A DNA stretch of 64,000 nucleotides from Bacillus sp. KH172YL63 (GTDB lineage: Bacteria; Bacillota; Bacilli; Bacillales; Bacillaceae_B): the NCBI RefSeq assembly GCF_011398925.1, contig NZ_AP022842.1, positions 2,902,001 to 2,966,000 of the forward strand, in the 5' to 3' direction. The notes under the pieces are model-generated. The model saw nothing but the letters and a program-made list of their open reading frames with translations. It searched no databases and was not told the DNA's origin. Position numbers and translations under genes: made by a program. Positions 1 through 9,203 of this stretch are shown one piece after another (the stretch's first letter is position 1; each line of letters opens with the position of its first letter).

Positions 1-137
1 GGTTCGAAGCTGAAAAAGGCCCCATAAAGAATAAAGCTTCCCACCAATAAAATGACGCTCGGCAAGATCGGATAAATCAGCCCGACGAACGATAACACCA
101 TAAGTGCGATGATGATTCCCCAATATAAAATGTCCAT
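1..137 (-). CDS. DUF456 family membrane protein, N-terminal part (runs off window)
   Basis: Only the first 45 codons lie in the window; the gene continues beyond base 1. It starts at ATG 137 behind a GGAGGTG ribosome-binding site. The peptide begins MDILYWGIII and is almost entirely hydrophobic, with two helices (about residues 4-22 and 24-41) around a YPILPS turn. That is the N-terminus of DUF456 proteins such as B. subtilis YqgC, which lies in the same place in that genome. Function is unknown. A strong terminator ends just 24 bases upstream, so its promoter must overlap that hairpin or it depends on read-through. Confidence 0.75.
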   Translation of the reverse strand, partial: MDILYWGIIIALMVLSFVGLIYPILPSVILLVGSFILYGAFFSFE

Positions 138-161
138 TCCGTTACACCTCCAACTTGATAG

Positions 162-197
162 AAAAAGGACCCCTTAAGATTCATCTCCAAGGGGTCC
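162..197 (-). terminator. Rho-independent terminator of the Na/Pi cotransporter gene
   Basis: Read on the minus strand, GGACCCCTT and AAGGGGTCC form a perfect 9-bp stem around a 13-base loop, followed by five T. It begins 14 bases past the stop codon at 211. Confidence 0.85.
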
Positions 198-210
198 AGG
201 GAATGCATTC

Positions 211-1839
211 TTACTCTACTCCCAATACTGCTTCTGCAATATTGACAGCATGATCACCAATACGCTCTAAGTTACTGATGATATCGACAAATACGATTCC
301 TGCTTGTCCAGAACAGCGACCTTCGTTCAGGCGCAGGATATGTTGTTTGCGGAGCTTGCGTTCCATTTTATCAATTTGATCTTCTTTTTCAGCCACTTCT
401 CTGGCAATGTCTGTATCGTTCAGATCCAAAGATTTCATAGCTTTTTCAACTGTTTCAATCGTCAAATTGAACATAGTTTCTAAATCTGACATGGCATCAT
501 CAGTGATTTTCACTTTATTTGCCTGCTGATATTCAATCAGTTCAACGATGTTTTCAAAGTGATCGCCCACACGTTCGATGTCACGAACCGTATCCATCAG
601 GATGGAGTGGCGTTCAGATTCAGATTCTGAAAGGGATGCAGATGATAAATCAACAAGATAGTTTGTGATCTTCTTATCTAAGTTGTTGATGGCTCCTTCG
701 ATTTGATAAGCAGCCTCTGCATTTTTCGAGCTTTTTGTTTTTAAGAATTCATTTGTTTCCTCTAGTCCTTTAACAGCGAATGCACCCATGCGGAGTACCT
801 CTTCTTTCGCCTGACCAAGGGCAATGGACGGCGACTGTTCGATGAACATAGGATCCAAATGTTTAGAGTTATAATCAACGAGAGAGTCTTGACCTGGAAT
901 CAACTTGGTTACGATCACTGCCAATATCGCGATGAACGGGAATTGAATGATTGTATTTGTTAAGTTAAATGTTCCGTGTGCAAAAGCGATTGTCATTGGT
1001 TCATTCAAGTTGAACGCAGATTGTAAAAATACGACAAACTTCGTGAACAACGGTAGAATGATCAGGAAGATCGTTGTACCGATCAAGTTAAACAACACAT
1101 GGACCGCTGCTGCACGTCTCGCGGCAACTGATGCACCAAGAGCTGCAAGAACAGCCGTAATCGTTGTACCGATATTATCACCGAATAAAATCGGTAATCC
1201 TGCGTTCAAGTCAACAAGATCAGAGCTGTACAGCTCCTGAAGAATCCCGATTGTTGCAGAAGAACTTTGTACGATGACCGTAAATAATGTCCCTACAACC
1301 ACTCCAAGGATTGGGTTGTCACTCATGCTTACCGTCAAATCGTGGAAGGCTTCAAGCGAACGAAGTGGTTTCATTCCTCCGCCCATCAATTCCAATCCAT
1401 AGAATAAAGCACCGAATCCAAAAATCATCTGACCGAAATTGTGGACCTTCTTATTTTTAAAGAAGAAAAGCATGATTGTTCCGACAGCAATGATCGGCAG
1501 GGCATACTCACCCACATCGACACCGATGATGAATGCCGTTACCGTCGTACCGATATTCGCACCCATGATGACGCCGATTGCTTGTCGTAATGTCATAAAG
1601 CCGGCACTTACCAATCCGACGACAATAACCGTCGTACCACTACTTGACTGGATCAGGATGGTTACAAAAATACCTGCCAACACACCCATGAATGGGTTTG
1701 TCGTGAACTTATCAAGAATTTCTTTCAGACGTTCACCTGCAGACTTCTGTAGACCGTCCCCCATATACTTAATCCCGAAGAGAAAAATCCCTAATCCTCC
1801 AAAGAACTGAAACAGCATCTCTTGCCAATTTAATTCCAT
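211..1839 (-). CDS. Na+/phosphate cotransporter family protein (NptA type, PhoU-like C-terminus)
   Basis: A 542-residue membrane protein predicted to import phosphate with sodium. The two inverted PF02690 repeats each carry a QSSS signature (residues 64-67 and 191-194), with many hydrophobic segments to about residue 330. The soluble C-terminal 190 residues are helical and PhoU-like (the ERVGDH and ERIGDH motifs are visible). An ATG start at 1839 with AGGGG eight bases upstream is preferred to the longer frame from 1893. It has its own terminator and is monocistronic. It is not at this position in B. subtilis as I remember that order. A shorter paralogue (yqeW) lies at 42548. Confidence 0.88.
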   Translation of the reverse strand: MELNWQEMLFQFFGGLGIFLFGIKYMGDGLQKSAGERLKEILDKFTTNPFMGVLAGIFVTILIQSSSGTTVIVVGLVSAGFMTLRQAIGVIMGANIGTTVTAFIIGVDVGEYALPIIAVGTIMLFFFKNKKVHNFGQMIFGFGALFYGLELMGGGMKPLRSLEAFHDLTVSMSDNPILGVVVGTLFTVIVQSSSATIGILQELYSSDLVDLNAGLPILFGDNIGTTITAVLAALGASVAARRAAAVHVLFNLIGTTIFLIILPLFTKFVVFLQSAFNLNEPMTIAFAHGTFNLTNTIIQFPFIAILAVIVTKLIPGQDSLVDYNSKHLDPMFIEQSPSIALGQAKEEVLRMGAFAVKGLEETNEFLKTKSSKNAEAAYQIEGAINNLDKKITNYLVDLSSASLSESESERHSILMDTVRDIERVGDHFENIVELIEYQQANKVKITDDAMSDLETMFNLTIETVEKAMKSLDLNDTDIAREVAEKEDQIDKMERKLRKQHILRLNEGRCSGQAGIVFVDIISNLERIGDHAVNIAEAVLGVE

Positions 1840-1897
1840 TTTTTCAACCCCTACAAATATTTTCGACATAAAATAACAAAAACCCCATATCATTTTT

Positions 1898-1927
1898 AAA
1901 CTATTACGAAGGATTCGTAAATAGTTT
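1898..1927. other. Hairpin in the upstream region of the Na/Pi cotransporter gene
   Basis: A 12-13 bp near-perfect inverted repeat (AAACTATTACGAA, loop GGA, TTCGTAAATAGTTT) lies 60-90 bases upstream of the start codon. On the plus strand it is followed by a T run and looks like a terminator, but no plus-strand gene precedes it. On the minus strand it would fold in the leader of the transporter mRNA. Confidence 0.5.
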
Positions 1928-2086
1928 TTTGTTCAAATTTACAATAGGTTAATAAAACTCGACTTTTATTACAACAATGTTACATTTTATAATTATTATA
2001 AATAATAATCAGGGTTCAATACTTGATGAAGCCGAGAGACAAGCATAAAATAGATAGGGCACGTACGAAAGGAGAAAATGGAGATA

Positions 2087-2860
2087 ATGAATATATTTCA
2101 GCAATTGTATAAAAGTATCTATTCCCCAAAAGACATCGCTAAATTCCGCTTTCAAGGAATTGGAAAAACAATCCGCTTCATCTTCCTGCTGGCCTTCATA
2201 TCAATACTGCCGGTGGCCATTCAATTCCTGTCATTTGCTACTGACGCATTTGACACTTTAAGGGAAACAGCGGAAAACGAATTGCCTGCCTTTACAATAG
2301 ATGATGGGGTCCTGTCTTCCAATGAATCTGGACCGATCACCCTTGAAAAAGAAGGGATGACCATTATTTTTGATGATACAGGAGAGGTGAAGGAATCAAA
2401 GCTTGACAGAGATGTTAATACCCTTGCACTTCTTCAACATGAATTCGTGATCATTAACCAGGGAAACGTTCAGTCCTCCTCTTATTCCTTATTTGGAGAT
2501 GCACCATTAACAAAAAACGACTTCCTTGAGATTCTGGATTCACTGGAAAGTTTGAAATGGATTTTGATTCCGGTGGCACTGCTCGTACTGTATTTATTCA
2601 CTTCAGGGATGACATTTTTGAAAATCACCATCTTTGCCATGATCGGCGTAACGTTCGCAAACCTGCTCAAACGAAATCTACAATATCGGCAAAGCTTTAG
2701 GATTACAGCGTATTCAGCCACTGTATCTACCCTGTTTTTTACCCTGATGGAACTATTGCAAACCTACATAGCAGCAGCCCCAGTCCTGGACTGGTTTGTC
2801 ATGACTGTCATCTTATTTCTGACCGTAAAAGAAATACCACAGCGAAAAGCACGTACATAA
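2087..2860 (+). CDS. DUF1189 family membrane protein
   Basis: A 257-residue protein of the DUF1189 family, recognised from the characteristic opening MNIFQQLYKSIYSPKDIAKF. Hydrophobic segments lie at about residues 28-48, 160-185, 205-225 and 230-250. Between the first and second is a soluble, probably extracytoplasmic region of about 100 residues. It probably corresponds to B. subtilis YqgB by position. Function is unknown. ATG 2087 gives the family N-terminus; an in-frame ATG at 2078 lies only three bases behind the GGAG site, too close for good initiation. The gene converges on the chemotaxis receptor across a shared terminator. Confidence 0.8.
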   Translation: MNIFQQLYKSIYSPKDIAKFRFQGIGKTIRFIFLLAFISILPVAIQFLSFATDAFDTLRETAENELPAFTIDDGVLSSNESGPITLEKEGMTIIFDDTGEVKESKLDRDVNTLALLQHEFVIINQGNVQSSSYSLFGDAPLTKNDFLEILDSLESLKWILIPVALLVLYLFTSGMTFLKITIFAMIGVTFANLLKRNLQYRQSFRITAYSATVSTLFFTLMELLQTYIAAAPVLDWFVMTVILFLTVKEIPQRKART

Positions 2861-2862
2861 AG

Positions 2863-2897
2863 AAAGTCCCCGCCTCTCAAAATGGCGGGGACTTTTC
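2863..2897. terminator. Bidirectional terminator between DUF1189 gene and chemotaxis receptor
   Basis: AGTCCCCGCC and GGCGGGGACT form a perfect 10-bp stem with a 9-base loop, T-rich on both sides. It serves two convergent genes. Confidence 0.88.
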
Positions 2898-2911
2898 ACT
2901 ATTCAATTCTG

Positions 2912-4642
2912 CTATAGTTTGAACTGACGGCTCAACTCATTCAAATGAGTGGAAGTATGTAAGAGCATCTCTCCGACTTCGTGGGTGTTTTTCACCTTTT
3001 CAAGCTGGGCTTCAAATGCATGGAGCATTTGCTCGGTTCCAGCCAATGTTTCCTGTGAGATGGAAGAAAACGCTTCTGTTGATGCTTCCACTTTAGGGAG
3101 AGAGGTTTCAACATATCCCAATTCCTTCTTCATATCTTGAAGAACACCTGTGACCTCATCGATTTCATGTTTCAGCTTATCAAAGGATTGCCTTGTATCC
3201 GTCGCGGCTGACACCTGGTGTTTGAAATCCAGGAAAAATCCATCGAATTGCGAGGATGCCTGCAGCGTAATTCTCTCCATTTTGCCGATTGTCTCACTGA
3301 TGCTCCGTGTCGCCATGGACGACTGCTCGGCAAGCTTTTTCACTTCATTGGCGACAACTGCAAACCCGCGGCCCGACTCCCCTGCCCTTGCAGCCTCGAT
3401 GGTGGCATTCAAAGCAAGCAGTTTCGTCTGATCCGCAATATCATTGATCATTGAAATGACGGAGACGATGGATGTTGATTGCTGATGTACATTCCGTATA
3501 CTTTCATTCATCTGACTGAAGTCACGGGAAACTTTATTCAGCCCCTCAACCATACCGTCCACCTTCAGTTCACCCTGACTGGCTGAATCATTCATATCAT
3601 TGGTTTTCATAAACACCTGATTCATTTTGGCAAATACGGACTGAACTGCACCCTTCATTTCATGGAAATGATCTACACTCACCTCAGAGGATGCGGCTGT
3701 TTGTTCTGCGCCCCCCTTCACCATTCTGACCGTCGCAATCATTGAATCGTTATCCTTTAACAAATCCCTCGAGGAAGCCTGGAGCTGGTTTCCGGTCGTG
3801 GCTAATTCCTCCGTTGTGCTATGTATATTTTGGATAAGAGACCTCATTTTACTGACCATGGATTCAAAACTTTTTTGAAGAGAAACGATTTCCGGCATCG
3901 TCGTGCCTGTCATAATGTCAGTGGAGAGATCTCCGTCCCGTATGATCCTCATTGCTTCCCGCAATTGAGCGATCGGGGAAAGTAATCGGTGTACCGCTAT
4001 CCATACGATGATAAATGCGCTGACGCCACAGAGGATGATCATGAACATCGTATAAGTCGCCATCGAACTGATTCCCTGCATATATTCTTCCTGGGGGAGC
4101 ACAATTACGTACTCACCCTGAAGCTCCTGTATAGAATGAAAGGCCAATGTATATGCCTCTCCATCTATTTTCGTTTGAATGCTTCCTTTTTCAATCATTT
4201 CTATTTCATCAATGAGCTTTTTATCGAATTGAAGAGTCGAGTTTTTACTGACTGAAAATGGGACTGCCTCAGCATCCTTAATGAAGAAGAACTGTGCTTC
4301 TAAATCATCCTGAATGAGAGCGGCATCCTGCTTCTTGATCATATCGTTCAGTTTGTCTTCAAACTCGTCCTGTCTCCCGACATAGATAAGCATCAAGCTC
4401 TGGGAGATATCGCTGATTGATGTGACCTCCCGTTTTAACCGCTGTTCCATTAAATGAATCGTTGTCTCCTTGGATTTTGTATAAGAGATGATACCAATTG
4501 TGGACCCCATCGTCCCGACCAGCAAAAGGATGAGCATGACCAACCGCATTTTCAGTGAAATCCTCGGCATCTTGTAAAAGCCTTTTCGTTCCGTATTGAC
4601 TCTTTGAAGAATTTCTTTCAACCAGATGATGACCTTCGACAA
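2912..4642 (-). CDS. Methyl-accepting chemotaxis protein
   Basis: A transmembrane chemoreceptor of about 576 residues. The first membrane helix is near residues 31-52, then about 145 residues of extracytoplasmic sensor domain, a second helix near 197-218, a HAMP linker ([12 protein letters not shown]) and a long cytoplasmic signalling coil. The conserved hairpin tip is seen in [20 protein letters not shown] followed by [13 protein letters not shown]. It should signal to CheA/CheW to bias flagellar rotation; the ligand cannot be told. TTG 4642 is chosen because GGAAGGG lies 8-10 bases upstream; ATG 4678 has no ribosome-binding site, and a shorter start at about 4570 is possible. No other chemotaxis genes are nearby. 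Confidence 0.88.
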   Translation of the reverse strand: MSKVIIWLKEILQRVNTERKGFYKMPRISLKMRLVMLILLLVGTMGSTIGIISYTKSKETTIHLMEQRLKREVTSISDISQSLMLIYVGRQDEFEDKLNDMIKKQDAALIQDDLEAQFFFIKDAEAVPFSVSKNSTLQFDKKLIDEIEMIEKGSIQTKIDGEAYTLAFHSIQELQGEYVIVLPQEEYMQGISSMATYTMFMIILCGVSAFIIVWIAVHRLLSPIAQLREAMRIIRDGDLSTDIMTGTTMPEIVSLQKSFESMVSKMRSLIQNIHSTTEELATTGNQLQASSRDLLKDNDSMIATVRMVKGGAEQTAASSEVSVDHFHEMKGAVQSVFAKMNQVFMKTNDMNDSASQGELKVDGMVEGLNKVSRDFSQMNESIRNVHQQSTSIVSVISMINDIADQTKLLALNATIEAARAGESGRGFAVVANEVKKLAEQSSMATRSISETIGKMERITLQASSQFDGFFLDFKHQVSAATDTRQSFDKLKHEIDEVTGVLQDMKKELGYVETSLPKVEASTEAFSSISQETLAGTEQMLHAFEAQLEKVKNTHEVGEMLLHTSTHLNELSRQFKL

Positions 4643-5037
4643 AAATATGCACCCTTCCCTTTTCATTCCATGTATCATTGTCTCAGAGGAATATGTAGGA
4701 AATGTAAAGGGAGGGTAAATTATTTTTGATTTTTAGGTCTAAAGACCTCTACTTACATGTGGATACAGGAAAATTGAATCATTCTCTTGTTGTTTCAACC
4801 GCTTTGAAGCTCTTTCGGCATCGTCAGAACACAAAATATACGAAAATATCGCCGAACAAACCTTACTATACTATTTACCGTAAACCATCCACTAGAATCA
4901 TCAACACGAAGCAAAGTCCTCATCATATGCCGCTTCATACAGGGACCGTTCATCATGTCATACACACTATGATCACCTCACATCACGATCCATTCCTCTT
5001 TGTTTAACACGATCTTACAACAATAGGAGGAAATTCA
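4643..5037. other. Intergenic region with no recognised gene
   Basis: About 395 bp between divergent genes. It should hold promoters for the chemoreceptor (minus) and yqfZ (plus). I see no strong sigma-A pair, no hairpin and no credible small gene. The 93-codon frame at 4726-5007 lacks a ribosome-binding site and family features. Confidence 0.5.
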
Positions 5038-5391
5038 ATGAAACGAATGGCCATATTCTTCGGGATCATCATCCTTCTTTACAGTGTCTATTATGATTTG
5101 AATAAGGGAACCTTAAGACTTCTATACAAAGACGCCACGGTCGCAACCGCCCAGCCTTTAGCAGATCAGGAACCTGTCGTGAATGAAACGAAAGAAAGCA
5201 TATCCTCGACTCCTTATGTCGAGATGGAGGTCACTCCTGGTGATACCGTATTGAGCCTGGTGGAAAGTCTCATTGACGGTCCCATCCCTGTTTCCATCGA
5301 CCAGGTGATCACCGACTTTGAGGAATTGAATGACGTCTCCCCTGGAAAAATACAGATTGGGAAGACCTATAAGGTTCCGAGTTATCAATAA
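5038..5391 (+). CDS. yqfZ: LysM-domain protein YqfZ
   Basis: A 117-residue protein with an N-terminal hydrophobic anchor or signal peptide (about residues 4-18) and a C-terminal LysM domain (about residues 60-117; VTPGDTVLSLVESL to IQIGKTYKVPSYQ). LysM binds peptidoglycan glycan strands, so it probably sits in the cell wall or spore envelope. The start follows a clear AGGAGGAAA site. Position directly before ispG matches B. subtilis yqfZ-ispG; the order supports the name, the exact function is unknown. Confidence 0.85.
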   Translation: MKRMAIFFGIIILLYSVYYDLNKGTLRLLYKDATVATAQPLADQEPVVNETKESISSTPYVEMEVTPGDTVLSLVESLIDGPIPVSIDQVITDFEELNDVSPGKIQIGKTYKVPSYQ

Positions 5392-5500
5392 CCGCATGAA
5401 ATGCACCTATTTCTTGTCATTTTGCATAAAACACTGTTACAATTGCTTCGTATTACTTATAATGAAACTTTGAGAACTCTTCTAAAGGAGCGAATAACAC

Positions 5501-6619
5501 TTGAGTGAAATTATACATCGTACTAAAACACGTCCGGTAAAAGTCGGAAACCTAACAGTTGGCGGAAACAATGAGCTTGTGATTCAAAGTATGACCACTA
5601 CAAAGACCCATGATGTAGAGGCGACGGTCAAAGAAATCCACCGTCTTGAAGAAGCAGGGTGCCAGGTCGTTCGGGTGGCTTGTCCTGATGAACGTGCAGC
5701 GAATGCGATTGCAGATATTAAGAAACAAATCAACATCCCACTCGTTGTTGATATACATTTTGATTATAAATTAGCCTTGAAAGCCATTGAGGGCGGAGCA
5801 GATAAGATCCGGATCAATCCAGGAAATATCGGCCGCCGTGAGAAAGTAGAAGCCGTTGTCAAAGCAGCAAAAGAAAAAGGCATTCCGATTCGAATCGGGG
5901 TAAACGCTGGAAGCCTTGAAAGAAAGATCCTTGAGAAATACGGCTATCCAACCGCTGACGGAATGGTTGAAAGTGCCCTTCACCATATTAAAATATTGGA
6001 GGACCTTGATTTCCACGACATCATCGTGTCCATGAAGGCTTCTGATGTGAACCTGGCTATCGAAGCGTATACGAAAGCGGCTCAAGCGTTTGATTACCCG
6101 CTTCACCTCGGCATCACTGAATCAGGTACATTATTCGCAGGAACCGTGAAAAGTGCAGCCGGCCTTGGTGCCATTTTAAGCCTCGGGATTGGAAACACAC
6201 TTCGCATTTCCTTAAGTGCAGATCCTGTTGAAGAAGTAAAAGTTGCAAGAGAACTATTAAAGTCATTTGGACTTGCTTCGAATGCTGCCACTTTGATTTC
6301 CTGCCCGACATGCGGCCGTATTGAAATCGACTTGATTTCGATTGCCAATGAAGTGGAAGAGTATATCTCTACCATCAAAGCACCGATCAAGGTTGCTGTC
6401 CTGGGATGTGCGGTAAACGGACCGGGTGAAGCGAGAGAAGCAGATATCGGCATCGCCGGTGCCCGGGGAGAAGGACTTCTGTTCCGAAAAGGAAAAACTG
6501 TCCGTAAAGTACCGGAAGAAACAATGGTCGAGGAACTCAAAAAAGAAATCGACAAGATTGCAGAAGAATATTTCGCCAAACAGGAAGCAGAAAAGAAAGA
6601 ACAGGAACCGCAAGTTTAA
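5501..6619 (+). CDS. ispG: 4-hydroxy-3-methylbut-2-en-1-yl diphosphate synthase (flavodoxin)
   Basis: IspG (GcpE) catalyses the penultimate step of the MEP isoprenoid pathway, converting MEcPP to HMBPP with a [4Fe-4S] cluster. The 372-residue length is normal for the two-domain bacterial form: a TIM barrel (about 1-245) followed by the iron-sulfur domain. The cluster ligands are visible: C268 and C271 (CPTC), C303 ([10 protein letters not shown]) and E310. It starts with TTG 5501, ten bases after AAAGGAG. A strong terminator follows, so it is probably monocistronic. The final reductase, ispH, is also in this window at 15924. Confidence 0.97.
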   Translation: MSEIIHRTKTRPVKVGNLTVGGNNELVIQSMTTTKTHDVEATVKEIHRLEEAGCQVVRVACPDERAANAIADIKKQINIPLVVDIHFDYKLALKAIEGGADKIRINPGNIGRREKVEAVVKAAKEKGIPIRIGVNAGSLERKILEKYGYPTADGMVESALHHIKILEDLDFHDIIVSMKASDVNLAIEAYTKAAQAFDYPLHLGITESGTLFAGTVKSAAGLGAILSLGIGNTLRISLSADPVEEVKVARELLKSFGLASNAATLISCPTCGRIEIDLISIANEVEEYISTIKAPIKVAVLGCAVNGPGEAREADIGIAGARGEGLLFRKGKTVRKVPEETMVEELKKEIDKIAEEYFAKQEAEKKEQEPQV

Positions 6620-6627
6620 TACAACGG

Positions 6628-6661
6628 AAAGAGGACTGAATAAAATCAGTCCTCTTTTTTA
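6628..6661 (+). terminator. Terminator of ispG
   Basis: AGAGGACTGA and TCAGTCCTCT form a 10-bp stem around ATAAAA, followed by a T run, nine bases after the ispG stop. Confidence 0.92.
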
Positions 6662-6702
6662 CATTTCTTGAAACGCTCCCAATTCCAAGAAAACAATTTA
6701 TC

Positions 6703-7086
6703 TTAAAAGAACGGCAGTACGAATAATCCAACGATTATCGATACAGCCCCAATTCCTATTGCCCAGGCACCAAGCATTTCTGCTCCTCTTCGTCTGGCAA
6801 CAAATCCGAGCACAATCCCTGCAGCCCCCAGAATGACCGGGAGAATGAATAAGGACAGGACGGACAGTGCCAATGAAGAGTATCCTAAAACACGGCCGGA
6901 TGTAGCCGTATCTTCGACGGTATCCCTTTCAAAGTCACGGCTTACATTCATTGGAGCAGCAATTTCTGCTGCTGTTTCTTCCCGATACGTTTCTCTACCC
7001 ACATCTGTTTCCGGATTGTCGTAATACACGTCGATATCTTGAAGATTTCGATCAACGCTGTTCAATTCGCGTCGTTCATCACTCAT
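6703..7086 (-). CDS. yqfX: YqfX-like small membrane protein
   Basis: A 127-residue protein. The first 65 residues are acidic, hydrophilic and probably disordered. Two hydrophobic helices follow, at about 70-93 (SSLALSVLSLFILPVILGAA) and 104-125, joined by a short RRRGAE loop, as in DUF4190-like proteins. It corresponds by position to B. subtilis yqfX, next to ispG and yqfW. ATG 7086 is preferred to GTG 7101, because the GTGAGGG ribosome-binding site overlaps the latter codon. Function is unknown. Confidence 0.8.
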   Translation of the reverse strand: MSDERRELNSVDRNLQDIDVYYDNPETDVGRETYREETAAEIAAPMNVSRDFERDTVEDTATSGRVLGYSSLALSVLSLFILPVILGAAGIVLGFVARRRGAEMLGAWAIGIGAVSIIVGLFVLPFF

Positions 7087-7278
7087 ACAGCAATCCCTCA
7101 CTTTCTGTGTTTGGGAGCCTTCTTATTGTGTGCCGTGCGAGCCCGGTTTACTATGCTAATTTTTGTTAGGTGCGGTTTGCTTCAGTGCCAGTTCCCTTGT
7201 CTGAAAAACATCGTTTATTTAACCGTCTCGGATGTGATAAACTTGAAGGAGTTTTTAAACAGAGGAGCATGATAAGGA

Positions 7279-7848
7279 ATGAAACGCTTTGGAATCGATA
7301 TTGATGGGACAGTCACGTCACCTGAATCTTTACTGCCTCATATAAATGATTACTTTCAATTGAATCTTACGCTGCAGGATATCACCCAATATGAACTGAC
7401 TGAAGTTCTTGATATTTCACCACAGACTTTCGGAAAGTGGTTCAAGGAAGCAGAACCGACCATTTATAAAGAATCCCCCCTTGCACCCGGTGCAAAAACA
7501 ATTCTGGACCAATGGAAAGAAAAGTACGAGCTATACTTTATCTCTGCCAGAAGTGCGGATCTATTCCAAATCACTAAAGATTGGTTCGACCGGCAGGATC
7601 TCATGTATCACCATATCGAGTTGATTGGTTCCCACGATAAAATTTCCACTGCTAAAAAGCATGACGTCGACATATTCTTTGAAGATAAGCACGACAATGC
7701 GGTAGCCATTTCTGAAGAATTGTCCATACCGGTTCTGTTATTCAACACCCCGTACAATCAGAATCCGATTCCTGGCGGCGTCATCCGGGTGAACGACTGG
7801 CAGGAAGCAGATGCATGGGTACAGAGGTGGCTGAAACAGCAGTCATAA
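7279..7848 (+). CDS. yqfW: YqfW-like HAD-superfamily nucleotidase
   Basis: A 189-residue HAD-fold hydrolase of the 5'-nucleotidase (NT5C-like) group. Motif I is DIDGT (residues 7-11; D7 the nucleophile, D9 the acid/base), motif II is FISARS near residue 91, and motif IV is FFEDKHDNA near 134-142. Such enzymes dephosphorylate nucleotides or small phosphoesters; the substrate is not known. The gene sits opposite yqfX, as in B. subtilis, and reads toward the DUF1499 gene. GAGGAG precedes the ATG by about 11 bases. Confidence 0.85.
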   Translation: MKRFGIDIDGTVTSPESLLPHINDYFQLNLTLQDITQYELTEVLDISPQTFGKWFKEAEPTIYKESPLAPGAKTILDQWKEKYELYFISARSADLFQITKDWFDRQDLMYHHIELIGSHDKISTAKKHDVDIFFEDKHDNAVAISEELSIPVLLFNTPYNQNPIPGGVIRVNDWQEADAWVQRWLKQQS

Positions 7849-7980
7849 TATGAGGCCGGGACATCCCTTTTTTGACCCGCCATTTACATAGCTGTTGATT
7901 TCCGTGCCCGGAAGGCAGTCTCCCCTGTCTTATATATATATCTACATCTTGAATATGAAACGTTATCCCTGAAAAGAATT

Positions 7981-8019
7981 CGACCGAGTGAGATTTTACC
8001 ATCACCCGGTCGTTTTTTT
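7981..8019 (+). terminator. Probable terminator downstream of yqfW
   Basis: CGACCGAGTGA and TCACCCGGTCG form an 11-bp stem with one wobble pair and are followed by seven T on the plus strand. It lies 130 bases past the yqfW stop. Confidence 0.75.
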
Positions 8020-8035
8020 CGTCTTCCCAACTTTT

Positions 8036-8395
8036 TTATTGCTGGTACATGGATTTAATGCGCTCCACCCTTTTTCGATTCACTTTAAAATCGTAATAGC
8101 CGAGTCGGGATCCCGACTTAATATGTACAAGCCCCATGCTTACATCAAGGAATATCTCCAGGTCATCCTTGAATTTGAACCATTTGGACGTAAACACGGC
8201 GTGGATATATTGGCGCTCACTTTCCTTGATTTCCACATCTTCAAACTGCTCCAGTATGCCCATGATCTTCCCTCTTGTCTCCTCCACATCACCGCTGAAG
8301 GGAAGTGGTGTGATCGAGTGGTAAGGGGTCAGGTCAATTGAGCTCACACAGTTCTTTTTATTCGTCGGACAATGTGTAAAAGGTACCGAATCCAT
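8036..8395 (-). CDS. DUF1499 domain protein
   Basis: A 119-residue DUF1499 protein. The family pattern is visible as CPTNKKNCVSS near the N-terminus, then PLPFSGDVEETR, FKFKDDLEIFLD and the C-terminal SGSRLGYYDFKVNRKRVERI. Family members are often lipoproteins; this copy has no signal peptide and appears cytosolic. Function is unknown. ATG 8395 follows GGAGGAG by eight bases; the longer frame to 8500 has no ribosome-binding site. Confidence 0.85.
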   Translation of the reverse strand: MDSVPFTHCPTNKKNCVSSIDLTPYHSITPLPFSGDVEETRGKIMGILEQFEDVEIKESERQYIHAVFTSKWFKFKDDLEIFLDVSMGLVHIKSGSRLGYYDFKVNRKRVERIKSMYQQ

Positions 8396-8517
8396 TTTTA
8401 ACACTCCTCCAGTCTGCTTCTTCCCTATTTTTCCCCTGTTTACCTTCCCATTAAACTTTTGGATGAGTGAAAAATGAGATGATGACATAAGAAAAGACAT
8501 TGATTCCGAAGGGAATA

Positions 8518-8575
8518 TAAAAAATCCGGCCGATCATTGTATTTCAATTAAGAAATGTGGAATGATCGGCCGGAT
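8518..8575 (-). terminator. Terminator of the znuC-znuB-zur operon
   Basis: ATCCGGCCGATCATT and its exact reverse complement (15 bp each, 8524-8538 and 8561-8575) flank a 22-base loop. On the minus strand a TTTTTT run follows. It is about 210 bases beyond the zur stop, leaving a long 3' UTR. Confidence 0.8.
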
Positions 8576-8607
8576 ACGCGGCTTTATATTGGCAGTGAAC
8601 AATGGGG

Positions 8608-8717
8608 ATTGCGTCATTTTCCTTAGTCATTGCGTCAAAAAGAATGATATTTGCGTCGTTTTTTTGATATTTGCGTCATTTTCGTAAGGAATTGCGTCAG
8701 AATGTGATTATATGCGT
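8608..8717. repeat. Helically phased ATTGCGT array (six copies, 20-21 bp apart)
   Basis: ATTGCGT or a one-base variant starts at 8608, 8629, 8650, 8670, 8691 and 8711, so spacings are 21, 21, 20, 21 and 20 bp. The first five copies continue with C (ATTGCGTC). The sequence between copies is T-rich and not conserved. It lies between the zur stop and the operon terminator, so it should be transcribed as 3' UTR. The same motif and spacing recur at 28849-30221. Confidence 0.9.
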
Positions 8718-8783
8718 ATTTTTACATAAATTACCATCAGACTGATCGCTCAGTCAAGCAATTCTCACCCAACCAAACCACCC

Positions 8784-9200
8784 TCACTGACACTGGGGAC
8801 ATCTGCCGTAGATCTCGAATTTATGACCGGAAATGTCATACCCTGTTTCTGTTAAGTTTTCTTTTAACACTTCCATTGGGCATGTATGGATCTCTTTCGT
8901 CTTTCCGCAGTCCATACAAATGAAATGATGATGGTGGTGATGACTTTCACACGTGAACCGGAAATGCCGTTCACCGGAAAGCTCTGTCTCTTCCAGGATC
9001 TCAAGTTCTACAAACAAACTTAGATTCCGGTAAATCGTATCGAAACTGAGCCCAGGGTAGTCCCCTTTCATATTTTCAAGTACATCCCTGGCCGTTAAAT
9101 ACTTATTCGAGCTAGAAAACAGTTCCAACAGCTGTTCTCTCTTACCAGTGTGCTTATAGCCTTTTGCCTTCAATAAGTCCATTGCTTCGGTTACATTCAC
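8784..9200 (-). CDS. zur: Zinc uptake regulator Zur (Fur family)
   Basis: A 138-residue Fur-family repressor that shuts down zinc uptake when zinc is bound. It has an N-terminal winged helix (about 1-80), a histidine cluster (SHHHHHHF, about 86-92) in the hinge and metal region, and two CxxC pairs (CMDC and CPQC) that hold a structural zinc. Zur rather than Fur or PerR is inferred from its place at the end of the znuC-znuB operon and from synteny with B. subtilis yqfV (zur). It starts at GTG 9200, with GAGGTG overlapping the end of znuB. Confidence 0.93.
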   Translation of the reverse strand: MNVTEAMDLLKAKGYKHTGKREQLLELFSSSNKYLTARDVLENMKGDYPGLSFDTIYRNLSLFVELEILEETELSGERHFRFTCESHHHHHHFICMDCGKTKEIHTCPMEVLKENLTETGYDISGHKFEIYGRCPQCQ

Positions 9201-9203
9201 GTT

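Noticed and set aside
4726..5007. 93-codon frame between the chemoreceptor and yqfZ
   Set aside because: No ribosome-binding site, no recognisable family, and unusual composition for a protein of this genome.
5771..6579. Long frames antisense to ispG (and similar antisense frames over rpoD, dnaK, dnaJ and lepA)
   Set aside because: The sense genes are unambiguous, and the antisense frames follow from codon bias. None shows family features or a ribosome-binding site.
8608..8717. Plasmid-type iterons marking a replication origin
   Set aside because: The spacing resembles iterons, but there is no rep gene, no AT-rich melting region with DnaA boxes, and the setting is an ordinary chromosomal operon 3' end.
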